A stretch of 64,000 bases of DNA from an uncultured Gemmatimonadota bacterium (GTDB lineage Bacteria > Gemmatimonadota > Gemmatimonadetes > Gemmatimonadales > Gemmatimonadaceae), in NCBI GenBank assembly GCA_946480295.1, contig CAMLIT010000001.1, positions 68,417-132,416 on the forward strand, written 5' to 3'. The position numbers and the translations under genes are program-made. The notes below the pieces were generated by a model. The model was not told the origin of the DNA. It made no database searches and saw only the letters and a list, made by a program, of their open reading frames with translations. Positions 44,920 through 54,030 of this stretch are shown here, piece after piece (within the stretch, counting starts at the first letter, position 1; each line of letters starts with the position of its first letter).

Positions 44920-46350
44920 GTGTTCACGCTGTTGCTTTCCGCGGTGCTCGTTGCTCACACGGGAGGCGGACTGCCGGTCAAGGCCCCGGCGTCCGTCGGC
45001 ATGTCGGCTGCCCGCCTCGCCAAGATCGACCACGTGGTCGAGCGAGGCATCCATGCGGGCGGCTATCCCGGCGCCGCGGTCGTCGTCGGTCGCAAGGGCG
45101 CTGCGGTCTGGGAGAAGGGCTTCGGACGCCTGGGATGGAGCTCCTCCCGGCCGGAGGTCAGCCCCACCCAGACCATCTACGATCTCGCCTCGCTCACGAA
45201 GGTCGTCGGGACCACCACCGCGCTGATGGTGCTCTTCGACGAAGGCAAGGTCCGCCTCGACGATCCGGTCTCCAGGTTCGTCCCCGCCTTCTCCGGCGGC
45301 CCGAAGGATCGCGTCACCATCCGCATGCTCCTCGAGCACCGCTCCGGCCTCCCCGCCGGCCGCGACCTCTGGCGCATCGCGCACTCCCCCGAGGAGGCCC
45401 GGCAGGCGGTCATCGACACCCCGCTCGAGTACGAGCCCGGCACCGCGTACATCTACTCCGACCTCGGCGCCGACATGCTCGGCTTCGTCGTCGAGGCCGC
45501 GAGCGGCGAGCGGCTGGACCAGTTCCTCCAGGAGCACGTCTTCACGCCGCTCGGGATGAACGAGACCTTCTTCCGCCCCGCCGACTCGCTCCGCGACCGC
45601 ATCGCGCCCACCGAGGTGAACCCGCCCCGCGGCTATCCGCTGCAGGGCGAGGTGCATGACGAGAACGCGTACGCGCTCGGCGGCATCGCCGGCCACGCCG
45701 GCCTGTTCAGCACCGCGGCCGACCTCTCCGTCTTCGCGCAGATGATGCTCAACGGCGGCGAGTACGACGGCGTCCGCATCGTCGCCGACTCCACCGTCGC
45801 GCTCTTCACGAAGCGCCAGCCCGGTGCCGGCTCCCGCGCCCTCGGCTGGGACACCTGCACCGGCCACGGAAGCTGCGGCGAGTACCTCAGCGACGACGCC
45901 TACGGCCACACCGGCTTCACCGGCACCTCGATCTGGATCGATCCCGATCGCGAGATGTTCGTGATCCTCCTGACCAACCGGGTGCACGAGGCCCGCGCCC
46001 GCCGCCCGGCCAAGGTCATCGAGGACGTGCGCGCCGACCTCGCCGACGCCGCCTCCCTCGCCGTCATGGACTCGCCGGACGGCGTGCTCGCGATGCCCGC
46101 CTCCTTCCGGGCAGACCGCGCCATCGGCTGGAACCGCCCCGAGCGCCCGGTGCGCTCCCGCCACCGCCACACCTCGTCGCGCTCCCACGCCCGGAGCGCG
46201 AAGTCGCACGCCAAACGATCGCGCTCGACCCACTCGACGCACACTGCGCGCACGACCCATACGACTCACGCGAAGAAGAAGAGCACCAGCCGCCACGCGT
46301 CGAGCGCCGTCAGGAAGAGCACGGTGAAGCACCACGCCAAGCGGCGCTAG
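44920..46350 (+). CDS. Beta-lactamase-fold serine hydrolase with basic C-terminal tail
   Basis: 476 residues. A GTG start gives a short export signal. The serine-hydrolase core has S91-L-T-K94 (SxxK), Y179-S180-D and a C-terminal HTG in AYGHTGFTGTS, the class C beta-lactamase/esterase triad motifs. It may be an esterase, D-peptidase or transacylase. Residues 408-476 form a tail that is almost only Arg, Lys, His, Ser and Thr, with no homologous feature in the core family. The tail may bind polyanions such as LPS, nucleic acid or teichoic-type polymers, which is inference. A strong hairpin follows. Confidence 0.85.
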   Translation: MFTLLLSAVLVAHTGGGLPVKAPASVGMSAARLAKIDHVVERGIHAGGYPGAAVVVGRKGAAVWEKGFGRLGWSSSRPEVSPTQTIYDLASLTKVVGTTTALMVLFDEGKVRLDDPVSRFVPAFSGGPKDRVTIRMLLEHRSGLPAGRDLWRIAHSPEEARQAVIDTPLEYEPGTAYIYSDLGADMLGFVVEAASGERLDQFLQEHVFTPLGMNETFFRPADSLRDRIAPTEVNPPRGYPLQGEVHDENAYALGGIAGHAGLFSTAADLSVFAQMMLNGGEYDGVRIVADSTVALFTKRQPGAGSRALGWDTCTGHGSCGEYLSDDAYGHTGFTGTSIWIDPDREMFVILLTNRVHEARARRPAKVIEDVRADLADAASLAVMDSPDGVLAMPASFRADRAIGWNRPERPVRSRHRHTSSRSHARSAKSHAKRSRSTHSTHTARTTHTTHAKKKSTSRHASSAVRKSTVKHHAKRR

Positions 46351-46380
46351 TCCGCGCTGGCTCACGCACCGAAACGCATC

Positions 46381-46408
46381 GAGGGGAATCGCCTTTGCGA
46401 TTCCCCTC
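46381..46408 (+). terminator. Strong hairpin after serine hydrolase
   Basis: A 12-bp perfect stem (GAGGGGAATCGC and complement) with a CTTT loop, 30 bases after the stop codon, followed by a TCTCTCGTG run. Likely intrinsic terminator. Confidence 0.7.
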
Positions 46409-46424
46409 TCTCGTGTCCGCGCCT

Positions 46425-46475
46425 CTCGTCCCTCGTCCCTCGTCCCTCGTCCCTCGTCCCTCGCCCCGACGCCTC
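46425..46475. repeat. CGTCCCT heptamer tract
   Basis: Five consecutive CGTCCCT-type units between the terminator and the next gene, whose GTG start lies about 45 bases further on. Longest uninterrupted tract in the window. Confidence 0.85.
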
Positions 46476-46519
46476 CCACCCCCCTCCTCCCCCCTCCCGT
46501 CGCTCGCGCCCGCGCGCTC

Positions 46520-47605
46520 GTGCTCGAGTACGGCTGGAACGCCACCGCGTACCAGATCATCAACCCGGGGATCGCGCACTGGTTCGACCCCCGCGGCGAC
46601 GCGGTCGTCGGATACGTGGAGTACCATCGCGTGCGCGTGGTCGCCGGCGCCCCGGTCTGTCCGCGCGAGCGGCTCCCCGCCGTGATGCAGGCCTTCGAGG
46701 CGGAGGCGGCGCAGGGCGGCAAGCGCGTCTGCTACTTCGGCGGCGAGAGCCGTCTCGAGGGCGTCTTCCGCGACTCGCGCCGGCACTCGATGGTCCTCCT
46801 CGGCGCGCAGCCGGCGTGGGACCCGGCGCACTGGCCGGCGATCATCGCCCACAAGGCGTCGCTCCGCGCGCAGCTCCATCGCGCGCGCAACAAGGGCGTC
46901 GTCGTCGCGCCGCTGCCCTCCGCGGAGGCCGACGACCACCCGGAGCTGCGGCGCGTGCTGAACGAGTGGCTCGGCACCCGCGGGCTCCCGCCGCTGCACT
47001 TCCTCGTCGAGCCGGACACCCTCGCGCGACTCTTCGATCGTCGCGTCTGGGTCGCCTGGCTGCGCGGCCGGGCCGTCGCCTTCCTCGTCGCCTCGCCGGC
47101 TCCGGCGCGCAACGGCTGGCTGGTCGAGCAGATCGTCCGCGGGGCGGGCGCGCCTAACGGCACGAACGAGCTCCTCCTCGACGCGGCGATGCGCGCGCTC
47201 GCCGGCGAGGGCTACGCCTACGTCACGCTCGGCCTGTCGCCGCTCTCGGCGCACGCGCCGCCCGACGCCGTCACCCGCAACCCGCTCTGGCTCCGCCTCG
47301 CGCTGCACTGGGTGCGCGCGCACGGGCGCCGCTTCTACAACTTCGCCGGCCTGGACCACTTCAAGGCGAAGTTCCAGCCGGACCGCTGGGAGCCGGTCTA
47401 CGCCATCGCCAACGAGCCCGTCTTCTCGCCGTCCATGCTGTACGCCATCGCCGGCGCGTTCAGCGGCGGCTCTCCGATCGTCACCGTGACGCGAGCCCTC
47501 TGGCGCGGGCTTCGCACCGAGATGCACTGGGCGGCGCGGCGGGCGCGCGCCAGGCGCCGACCGGCCGCGCGCCCGCGCGCCCTTGCTGCGGGCGACGGCA
47601 GGTGA
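46520..47605 (+). CDS. DUF2156 protein, MprF-type aminoacyl-transferase domain
   Basis: 361 residues resembling the C-terminal GNAT-like catalytic domain of phosphatidylglycerol lysyltransferases. Features include VGYVEYHRVRVVAGAPVCP, LRAQLHRARNKGVVV and the FYNFAGLDHFKAKFQPDRWE block that is diagnostic for DUF2156. It has no membrane flippase part, so it would act on a soluble or membrane-surface acceptor. The start is a GTG right after the heptamer tract. A short Arg/Ala-rich tail ends the protein. Spacing to the next gene is 31 bases. Confidence 0.8.
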   Translation: MLEYGWNATAYQIINPGIAHWFDPRGDAVVGYVEYHRVRVVAGAPVCPRERLPAVMQAFEAEAAQGGKRVCYFGGESRLEGVFRDSRRHSMVLLGAQPAWDPAHWPAIIAHKASLRAQLHRARNKGVVVAPLPSAEADDHPELRRVLNEWLGTRGLPPLHFLVEPDTLARLFDRRVWVAWLRGRAVAFLVASPAPARNGWLVEQIVRGAGAPNGTNELLLDAAMRALAGEGYAYVTLGLSPLSAHAPPDAVTRNPLWLRLALHWVRAHGRRFYNFAGLDHFKAKFQPDRWEPVYAIANEPVFSPSMLYAIAGAFSGGSPIVTVTRALWRGLRTEMHWAARRARARRRPAARPRALAAGDGR

Positions 47606-47636
47606 TGATCTTGCGAGCACAACGCCGGAGTGGACA

Positions 47637-48035
47637 ATGAGCGAATATGACGACGATCGGCAGCCGCCCACGGCCGAGCCGCCTCGCGGCGCCGCGCCTG
47701 CCTCTGCGCCGCCAGCCGGGGCGCCGCCGCAGGACGGCGGCATCACCGCCGATCAGGTGAAGCTGGCCCTGCGCAAGGTGAAGGATCCCGAGCTCAACCT
47801 GAACATCGTGGACCTCGGCCTCGTGTACGACATCATCGTCGAGGGCGACGACGTGCAGGTGGACATGACGCTGACCTCGCCGGGCTGCCCCGCTGGTCCG
47901 CAGATCACGAGCGACGTGGAGCGCACGCTGAAGGCGATGCCGGGCGTCGGCGCGGTGGACGTGCATCTCGTCTGGCAGCCCTTCTGGAGCCCGGACCGGA
48001 TCGAGCCGCGGGTCCGCGCCTACATGGGCCTGTAG
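47637..48035 (+). CDS. MIP18/DUF59-family Fe-S assembly factor
   Basis: 132 residues. After a Pro/Ala-rich N-terminus, the DUF59 domain shows KVKDPELNLNIVDLGLVYDI and MTLTSPGCPAGPQITSDV with the conserved Cys, then VHLVWQPFWSPDRI. Relatives include SufT and PaaD, which help mature iron-sulfur proteins. The start ATG at 47637 is favoured over an upstream in-frame codon at 47583 that overlaps the DUF2156 gene. It is the last gene before the convergent RNase D. Confidence 0.9.
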   Translation: MSEYDDDRQPPTAEPPRGAAPASAPPAGAPPQDGGITADQVKLALRKVKDPELNLNIVDLGLVYDIIVEGDDVQVDMTLTSPGCPAGPQITSDVERTLKAMPGVGAVDVHLVWQPFWSPDRIEPRVRAYMGL

Positions 48036-48078
48036 TCCAGGCCGCCGCGCGCGACGTCGGCGCGCGGTGCGCCTCTCG

Positions 48079-49305
48079 TCAGGCGTCGCGGTAAGGGGAC
48101 TCGTCCGCGTCCTGCCCCGCAGCGGACGCCGCGCCCTGACCCGATGCCGCCGCGGTGGCGCGACGGTGGGGCCGCAGCGCCTCGAGGAACGCCTCGCCCA
48201 GCGCGCCCACCTGCCAGCGTCGCAGCTCCGGGATCTCCTCCAGCGCCTCGCGCGTCGCCGGATTCCGGCGCGCCACCGCCTCCATCCGGTCGCGCGAGCA
48301 GAGCACGCCGGGGTCGAGGTCGAGCCGCTGCGCCGCCGCGTCGCGCACCGTCTTGAGCGCGGACACCCGCGCGTCGAAATCCGGGTCGCGCTCCCAGCGC
48401 GGCGCCTTCGGGAAGCGCGGCAGCTCGCCATCCGGCACCTCCAGCCCGCGCTGCACCGCGGCGAGGATCTCGCCGGCGCGGTTCTCCAGCAGCCCGCGCG
48501 AGATCCCCTTGATCGCCGAGAGCGCCTCGCGCGTCTGCGGCTTCGTCCGCGACAGCTCCAGGAGCTGCTCGTTCCCGATCACGCGGAAGGTGGCCTTGTC
48601 CGCCCGCCGCGCGATCTCGTCGCGCCAGGGCACGAGCTCGCGCAGGATGGCCAGCTCGCGCCGGTTGAGGTCGCGCGCGCCCTTGATCTTGAGGAAGGCA
48701 AGCGACTGGTCGGTTTCCGCCCAGCGCGTGCCCTCGAGAAGCCGGAACTCCTCGAGCGCCCAGTCCCACCGGCCCGCCCGGATCAGCTCCTCCTTCAGCC
48801 GGTCGCGCAGCGGCAGGAGGTACATCGTGTCCTGCGCCGCGTAGGCGAGCATGTCCGGCGTGAGCGGCCGCATCGACCAGTCGGCGCGCTGGTGCTTCTT
48901 GTCGAGCTTCACGCCGAAGAAACGCTCGAGCAGGGCGGCGAGGCCGAACGCCTTGATCCCGAGGAGCTGCGCGGCGATCCGCGTGTCGAAGATCGTCCGG
49001 ATATGCCAGCCGTAATCCTGCGCGAGGAGCCGCAGGTCGTAGTCGGCGTCGTGGAAGACGACTTCCACGTCCGGATGCTCCAGCAGATCGCCCAGCCCCT
49101 GCGGCGTACCGATCGGCAGGGGGTCGATCACCGCCGTCTGGTCGCGCGTGGAGAGCTGGAGGAGGTAGATTCGATCGACGAACCGGTGGTAGCTCGCTCC
49201 CTCGGTATCGAGCGCCAGCACCTTGTCGTGCGCGATCGAGGCGAAGAATCGGGCGACCGCTTCGGGCGTGTCGAGATAGAGCGGGAGATGGGTGCGTTCG
49301 GACAC
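48079..49305 (-). CDS. rnd: Ribonuclease D
   Basis: 3'-5' exoribonuclease of 408 residues. The DEDD catalytic site begins at LALDTEGASYHR (DxE); VVFHDADYDLRLL and ADWSMRPLTPDMLAYAAQDT carry the remaining acidic residues and the Tyr. The C-terminal half has two HRDC-like helical domains. The start is a GTG at 49305; it lies in a 61-base gap divergent from the AI-2E gene. Role is tRNA and other stable-RNA 3'-end trimming. Confidence 0.9.
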   Translation of the reverse strand: MSERTHLPLYLDTPEAVARFFASIAHDKVLALDTEGASYHRFVDRIYLLQLSTRDQTAVIDPLPIGTPQGLGDLLEHPDVEVVFHDADYDLRLLAQDYGWHIRTIFDTRIAAQLLGIKAFGLAALLERFFGVKLDKKHQRADWSMRPLTPDMLAYAAQDTMYLLPLRDRLKEELIRAGRWDWALEEFRLLEGTRWAETDQSLAFLKIKGARDLNRRELAILRELVPWRDEIARRADKATFRVIGNEQLLELSRTKPQTREALSAIKGISRGLLENRAGEILAAVQRGLEVPDGELPRFPKAPRWERDPDFDARVSALKTVRDAAAQRLDLDPGVLCSRDRMEAVARRNPATREALEEIPELRRWQVGALGEAFLEALRPHRRATAAASGQGAASAAGQDADESPYRDA

Positions 49306-49366
49306 GTGAGGTAATGTAGCAGGTCCCACTGGATGAGCAGGCATCGGCCTTGCCCGCCCCGCCACC

Positions 49367-50653
49367 ATGACCGACCAGGTACGAGAGCACGACGGCGCGG
49401 CGCTGCCGCCCGTCCCGACCCCACCCGCGACGGTCGAGCCACCCGCCACCATGACGCGCACCGCCGAGCATCGGCGGCGGCAGCCGGGGTGGCGCAGCAC
49501 CGACATCCTCCGCACGGCCGCCCTCGTCATCGCCATGTACATCGGGGCGCGGCTGCTCTGGGTCGCGAACCCGCTCGTGCTCACGGCCTTCCTCGGCGTC
49601 CTCTTCGGCCTCGCGGTCGCGGCGGGGGTCGACTGGCTACAGGCGAGGGGCGTGCCTCGCGGGCTCGGCGCACCCCTCATCGTGTTCGGCTTCATCGGCC
49701 TCCTCGTCGCGTTCGGCGTCTCGATCGCCCCGACCATCCGGCGGCAGGTGATCGAGCTGGAGCAGAAGCTCCCGCAGTCGCTCGACCGCATCGACCAGTG
49801 GCTGAACCGCCACAACACGAGCGTGCTCTCCAGCATCGTCGCCGGCGCCGCGACGCAGGCCCGCATCGACTCGGCCACCGGCAAGCCCGTCGGCGTCCCG
49901 GCCGCGGCGGATACCACGCGCGCGAAGGCCGCCGCACCCGCGGACTCCGCGCGCGCGCCCGGATCGATCTCCCTGAGACAGCGCATCGGCGCGCAGCTCA
50001 GCGGCGCCACCAAGTACTTCTTCCCCTTCCTCTCGTCGACGCTGGCGATCTTCGCCGGCATCCTCGTCACCATCTTCATCGCGATCTACCTGGCCGTCGA
50101 TCCCGACCTCTACCATCGCGGCCTGATGCACCTCTTCCCGCACCGCGCCCGTGATCGCGCCGGCGTCGTGCTCTCGGCGATCGCCGTCACGCTCCGACGG
50201 TGGCTGCTCGTGCAGCTCGCCGGGATGGCGGTGATCGGCGCGGCATCGACGATCGTCCTGCTCGTCCTGCGCGTGAAGGCGGCGTTCGCGCTCGGCGTGC
50301 TCGCCGGGCTCTTCGAGTTCATCCCCACCTTCGGCCCGGTGCTCAGCGCGATCCCGGCGATCGCGATGGGCTTCCTGGATTCGCCGGAGAAGGCGGCGCT
50401 GGTGGCGCTTGGCTTCTGGCTCATCCAGATGTTCGAGAACCACCTGCTCATCCCGCTGCTCATGAAGGGGGCGATGGACCTGCCGCCGGTGCTCACGATC
50501 CTCGTGCAGGGGCTGATGGCGATCCTCTTCGGGGCCCTCGGCCTGATGGTGGCCGTCCCCGCGCTCGCCGCGATCATGGTCGCGGTGAAGATGCTGTACG
50601 TCGAGGGCGTGGTCGGCGATCCGGTGCAGGTGCGCGGCGGCGATGGCGCCTGA
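49367..50653 (+). CDS. AI-2E (PerM)-family transporter
   Basis: Membrane protein of 428 residues with the eight-helix PerM arrangement. Helical pairs lie at about 40-95 and 205-225, and the signature LFEFIPTFGPVLSAIPAIAM is followed by a further three helices. A hydrophilic insert at about 150-205, rich in Ala, Pro and Asp (PVGVPAAADTTRAKAAAPAD), lies in the extracytoplasmic loop and is longer than usual. Proteins of this family export AI-2 or act as Na+/H+ antiporters; which applies here is not visible. Confidence 0.85.
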   Translation: MTDQVREHDGAALPPVPTPPATVEPPATMTRTAEHRRRQPGWRSTDILRTAALVIAMYIGARLLWVANPLVLTAFLGVLFGLAVAAGVDWLQARGVPRGLGAPLIVFGFIGLLVAFGVSIAPTIRRQVIELEQKLPQSLDRIDQWLNRHNTSVLSSIVAGAATQARIDSATGKPVGVPAAADTTRAKAAAPADSARAPGSISLRQRIGAQLSGATKYFFPFLSSTLAIFAGILVTIFIAIYLAVDPDLYHRGLMHLFPHRARDRAGVVLSAIAVTLRRWLLVQLAGMAVIGAASTIVLLVLRVKAAFALGVLAGLFEFIPTFGPVLSAIPAIAMGFLDSPEKAALVALGFWLIQMFENHLLIPLLMKGAMDLPPVLTILVQGLMAILFGALGLMVAVPALAAIMVAVKMLYVEGVVGDPVQVRGGDGA

Positions 50654-51629
50654 CGAGTCGCCGTCGGGGCACGATGCCATCCCACTCGTCAGGCGCTTCC
50701 CCGCGCTCGCGCGCCTGCCGCGCGCCGCGCTCGGGCACCTGCCCACGCCCATCGAGCGCGTCGACGCGCTCGCGCCCTGCCTCTGGATCAAGCGCGACGA
50801 CCTCACCGCCGACCCGCTCGGCGGCAACAAGGTGCGCGCGCTCGAGTTCCTGCTCGGCGGCATCCGCCCCGGCGAGCGTGTCGTCACCGCCGGCGCGTAC
50901 GGCTCGACCCACGCCCTCGCGACGGCGATCCATGGCGCGCGGCTCGGCGCGCGCGTCGAGCTGTTCCTCTGGCCGCAGCAGCTCAACGCCACCGCCGAGC
51001 GCGTGCGCGCACGCAGCCATGCGGCGGCGGCGCGCGTGCGCGAGGTGCGGTCGGTGGCGGGAGCGTACCTCCGGGGCCTCGCCGCCAGCCTGCGCGGCGC
51101 GCGCTGGATCCCGCCCGGCGGCAGCACGGCGCTCGGCGCCCTCGGCTACGTGAACGCGGCGCTCGAGCTCGCGGAGCAGGTGCGCGCCGGCGTACTCCCC
51201 GCCCCCGCGCGCATCGTCGTCCCGCTCGGCAGCGGAGGCACCACCGCGGGGCTCCTCGCCGGCCTCGCCCTCACCGATCTCCCGTCGACGATCGTCGCCG
51301 CGCGCGTCGTCCCGCGCATCGTCGCGAACCGCTGGCGCGTGCTGCGCCTCGCGCGCGCCGCCAACCACCTGCTGCGCCGCCTCACCGGCGAGCGCCTTCC
51401 GCGCCCGGACGCCCGCCGGCTGCGCATCGTGCACGACGTCTTCGGCGGCGCGTACGGACGCGAGACCGAGCGCGGACGCGCCGCCGCCGAGCGGTGTCGC
51501 GCGTCCAGCGGCATCACCCTCGATCCCACGTACAGCGCCAAGGCGCTCGCCGCCGGCCTCGCCCTCGACGACCGCGAAGCGACGCTGTTCTGGCTGACGT
51601 ACGATCAGAGAGCAGCACAGGAGCAGTGA
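50643..51629 (+). CDS. D-cysteine desulfhydrase / ACC-deaminase-family PLP enzyme
   Basis: PLP enzyme of 328 residues. The cofactor lysine is in DPLGGNKVRALEFLL; VVTAGAYGSTHALATA and LGSGGTTAGLLAG are the substrate and phosphate loops. It differs from true 1-aminocyclopropane-1-carboxylate deaminases in length and loops, and fits the DcyD-like branch better; activity is not decidable here. It overlaps the AI-2E gene by 11 bases, so co-transcription is likely. Confidence 0.85.
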   Translation: MAPDESPSGHDAIPLVRRFPALARLPRAALGHLPTPIERVDALAPCLWIKRDDLTADPLGGNKVRALEFLLGGIRPGERVVTAGAYGSTHALATAIHGARLGARVELFLWPQQLNATAERVRARSHAAAARVREVRSVAGAYLRGLAASLRGARWIPPGGSTALGALGYVNAALELAEQVRAGVLPAPARIVVPLGSGGTTAGLLAGLALTDLPSTIVAARVVPRIVANRWRVLRLARAANHLLRRLTGERLPRPDARRLRIVHDVFGGAYGRETERGRAAAERCRASSGITLDPTYSAKALAAGLALDDREATLFWLTYDQRAAQEQ

Positions 51630-51672
51630 ACGAGTCGTTAGGAAACAGTCGGTCCCCCCATCGCCAGCGCCC

Positions 51673-52080
51673 ATGACGACCCTGCCCGAAGTCACCTTCC
51701 ACATCTACCCGACCGACTGCGACATGCTCGGGCATCTCAATCACGCGACGATGCTCAACTTCCTCGAGCGCGCGCGGTGGGCGCTGCTCGAGCCGCAGAT
51801 CGACATCCGCAACTGGACGCGCCAGCCCGTCTACTCCGTCGTGCGGCACGTCGACATCGGCTACACCGCGCAGTCGCTGCCCGGCGAGGACATCGTCATC
51901 CGGTCGGGCCTCCTCGCGGTGCGCAACACGAGCTACATCGTCAGGCAGGACGCGCGGAAAGTCGGTTCCGGGATCAAGGTCGCGGAGGCGAACATCGTCT
52001 TCGTCACCCTCGGCCAGGACGGCCGGCCGGTCCCCGTACCGGACGGGTGGCGCAGCATGCTGCCGCAGTGGCCGGAATAG
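51673..52080 (+). CDS. Hotdog-fold acyl-CoA thioesterase
   Basis: 135 residues with the 4HBT hotdog fold. The key Asp/His region is TDCDMLGHLNHATMLNFLE, close to YbgC/FadM-type thioesterases. HVDIGYTAQSLPGEDIVI forms the central strands. It hydrolyses acyl-CoA or acyl-ACP; the substrate is unassigned. The next gene starts 2 bases after its stop, so the pair with the hydrolase is an operon. Confidence 0.9.
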   Translation: MTTLPEVTFHIYPTDCDMLGHLNHATMLNFLERARWALLEPQIDIRNWTRQPVYSVVRHVDIGYTAQSLPGEDIVIRSGLLAVRNTSYIVRQDARKVGSGIKVAEANIVFVTLGQDGRPVPVPDGWRSMLPQWPE

Positions 52081-52082
52081 CC

Positions 52083-52892
52083 ATGATCGCGCGGATCGAC
52101 GACGCGCACATCGCCTTCGACGACGGCGGCAGCGGCGCGCCGATCGTCTTCCTGCACGCCTTTCCGCTGAATCGGTCGATGTGGGCGGCGCAGGTGGAGC
52201 GGTTCGCGAACCGGGCCCGCTGCATCACGATGGACACGCGCGGCTTCGGCGAGTCGAGCGCGACGCCGCCCTTCACGATGGACCGCTACGCCGACGACGT
52301 CGCCCGCGTGCTCGACACGCTCCAGGTGGAGCGCGCCGTCGTGACGGGACTCTCGATGGGCGGCTACATCGCCTTCGCGCTCTGGCGGCGTCACCGCGAC
52401 CGCGTGCGCGCCTTCGTCCTCGCCGACACGCGCGCGACGGCCGACACGGCGGAGGGGCGGGAGCGCCGGCGCGCGCTCATCGAGGTGGCGCGCACGGAGG
52501 GGAGTGGTGCCGTCGCCGCGCGGCAGTTCGATGCGCTCGTCGGGCACACCACGCGCGAGCGCCACCCCGACCGGTGCGATCGCATCCGCCGCATCATGGC
52601 CGCGGCGCCGGTGGCGGGGATCGTCGGGGCGCTCGAGGCGATGATGGCCCGCCCCGATTCCACGTCGACGCTGCCATCGATCGACGTGCCCACCCTGTTC
52701 ATCGCCGGCGAGGAGGACAGCATCACCCCGGCCGCCGATGCGCGGGCGATGCAGCGCGCCGTCCCGGGGAGCCGGGTCGAGGTCATCCCGGGCGCGGGGC
52801 ACCTCACGAACCTGGAGCAGCCGGACGCGTTCAACGCCGTCGTCGAGGACTTTCTCGCCATGGTGCTCCATGAGCGGATGTCCGGCGGTTAG
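52083..52892 (+). CDS. Alpha/beta hydrolase, 3-oxoadipate enol-lactonase-like
   Basis: 269 residues. Oxyanion strand VFLHAFPLNRSMW, nucleophile Ser in VTGLSMGGYIAF, Asp in IAGEEDSITP and His in IPGAGHLTNLE make a complete triad. It resembles enol-lactonase and other carboxyl-ester hydrolases; the true substrate is unknown. ATG lies 2 bases after the thioesterase stop. Confidence 0.9.
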   Translation: MIARIDDAHIAFDDGGSGAPIVFLHAFPLNRSMWAAQVERFANRARCITMDTRGFGESSATPPFTMDRYADDVARVLDTLQVERAVVTGLSMGGYIAFALWRRHRDRVRAFVLADTRATADTAEGRERRRALIEVARTEGSGAVAARQFDALVGHTTRERHPDRCDRIRRIMAAAPVAGIVGALEAMMARPDSTSTLPSIDVPTLFIAGEEDSITPAADARAMQRAVPGSRVEVIPGAGHLTNLEQPDAFNAVVEDFLAMVLHERMSGG

Positions 52893-52933
52893 CTTTCCCG
52901 GTTCCATCCCTCGCAGCTCCCACCCGTCCGGTC

Positions 52934-53563
52934 ATGCCGTCCGCCCCACCCACCCCCGCCACCCCTCCCGCCGTCTCCCCAGCCGAGCGGAGCCGTGCCG
53001 CCCGCGCCGGGGCCGTCCTCTTCCGCAACCGCGGCTGGCTGCCGGTGCTCTTCATCGCCGTGCCGCTCCTCGTGCCGGGGCACATGGCCGCGGTGACGTG
53101 GGTGATCGGCGCGGTGCTCATCGTGCTCGGCGAGTGGGTCCGGCTGGCCGGCGTGGCGGCGGCGGGGACGGTGACGCGTCGGCGCTCCCGCAACGTGCAG
53201 CGGCTCGTGTCCTACGGCATCTTCGCCTGGGTGCGCAACCCGCTCTACGTGGGGAACTTCCTCATCTGGATGGGCTTCGTCGTCGTCTCGGGCGTGCTCT
53301 GGTTCCTCCCCCTGGCGATCGTGATCTTCGCGATCGAGTACACGCTGATCGTGCGCTACGAGGAGGGCGTGCTCGAGTCGATCTTCGGGGAGGAGTACCT
53401 CGCGTACAAGCGCGCGACGCCCCGCTGGCTCCCGCGGCCGCCGCGCGCGCGCGAGGCCGGTCCCCACGACTGGGGGGAGGCGTGGCGGAGCGAGACCAGC
53501 ACCTTCCTGCAGTACGCGGCGCTCGTCGTCGCCTTCGCGCTCAAGCAGCACTTCCTGCGCTGA
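52934..53563 (+). CDS. ICMT/PEMT-type membrane methyltransferase
   Basis: 209 residues with three to four transmembrane helices and the isoprenylcysteine/phospholipid methyltransferase signature: YGIFAWVRNPLYVGNFLIW, then IEYTLIVRYEEGVLESIFGE and EYLAYKRATPRWLP. SAM-dependent methylation of a lipid or small molecule is inferred. The start follows a Pro/Ala-rich short leader. The hairpin after it is shared with the convergent ferredoxin gene. Confidence 0.85.
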   Translation: MPSAPPTPATPPAVSPAERSRAARAGAVLFRNRGWLPVLFIAVPLLVPGHMAAVTWVIGAVLIVLGEWVRLAGVAAAGTVTRRRSRNVQRLVSYGIFAWVRNPLYVGNFLIWMGFVVVSGVLWFLPLAIVIFAIEYTLIVRYEEGVLESIFGEEYLAYKRATPRWLPRPPRAREAGPHDWGEAWRSETSTFLQYAALVVAFALKQHFLR

Positions 53564-53594
53564 GCGGCGCGCGCGATCCGACCGGAACGGTCGA

Positions 53595-53626
53595 GGGGGT
53601 GGGGCTCCGGACGGAGCCCCACCCCC
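53595..53626. terminator. Strong bidirectional terminator
   Basis: 14-bp perfect stem (GGGGGTGGGGCTCC and complement) with a GGAC loop and TTCTCT after it, between the convergent methyltransferase and ferredoxin genes. The best intrinsic terminator in the window. Confidence 0.85.
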
Positions 53627-53651
53627 TTCTCTCATCCCCGAGGCGTGGCGG

Positions 53652-53915
53652 TCAGCGCTGCGGCCGTCCCGGCGGGTTGTCGCTCTTGAAGACGTCCCGG
53701 TTGATCTGGACGTACTGCTTCAGGTTCCCCGGCACGTCCTCCTCCGGGAAGATGGCCGTCACGGGGCACTCGGGCTCGCAGGCCCCGCAGTCGATGCATT
53801 CGTCGGGGTGGATGAACAGCTGCTGCTCCCCCTCGTAGATGCAGTCGACCGGACAGACGTCCACGCAGGCTCTGTCCTTCACCCCAATACAGGCTTCGGT
53901 AATGACGTAGGGCAT
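53652..53915 (-). CDS. Seven-iron-type ferredoxin, FdxA-like
   Basis: 87 residues. Cys motifs CIGVKDRACVDVCPVDCI and CIDCGACEPECP hold one [3Fe-4S] or [4Fe-4S] and one [4Fe-4S] cluster, as in FdxA-type proteins. The ATG at 53915 begins MPYVITEACIG, the normal start for the family. Electron carrier; partner unknown. Transcribed toward the methyltransferase gene and upstream of a strong terminator. Confidence 0.93.
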   Translation of the reverse strand: MPYVITEACIGVKDRACVDVCPVDCIYEGEQQLFIHPDECIDCGACEPECPVTAIFPEEDVPGNLKQYVQINRDVFKSDNPPGRPQR

Positions 53916-54030
53916 GCTCGCCTCAGGTGTTGCCGCGGATGGTGGTGGACAAAGGCTAAGATAACAGGAATCGGCGGGGGTTGAAGAGGACTGGTCGCGG
54001 GCGAGGAACGGAACCGGGTGGTCCTTCACT

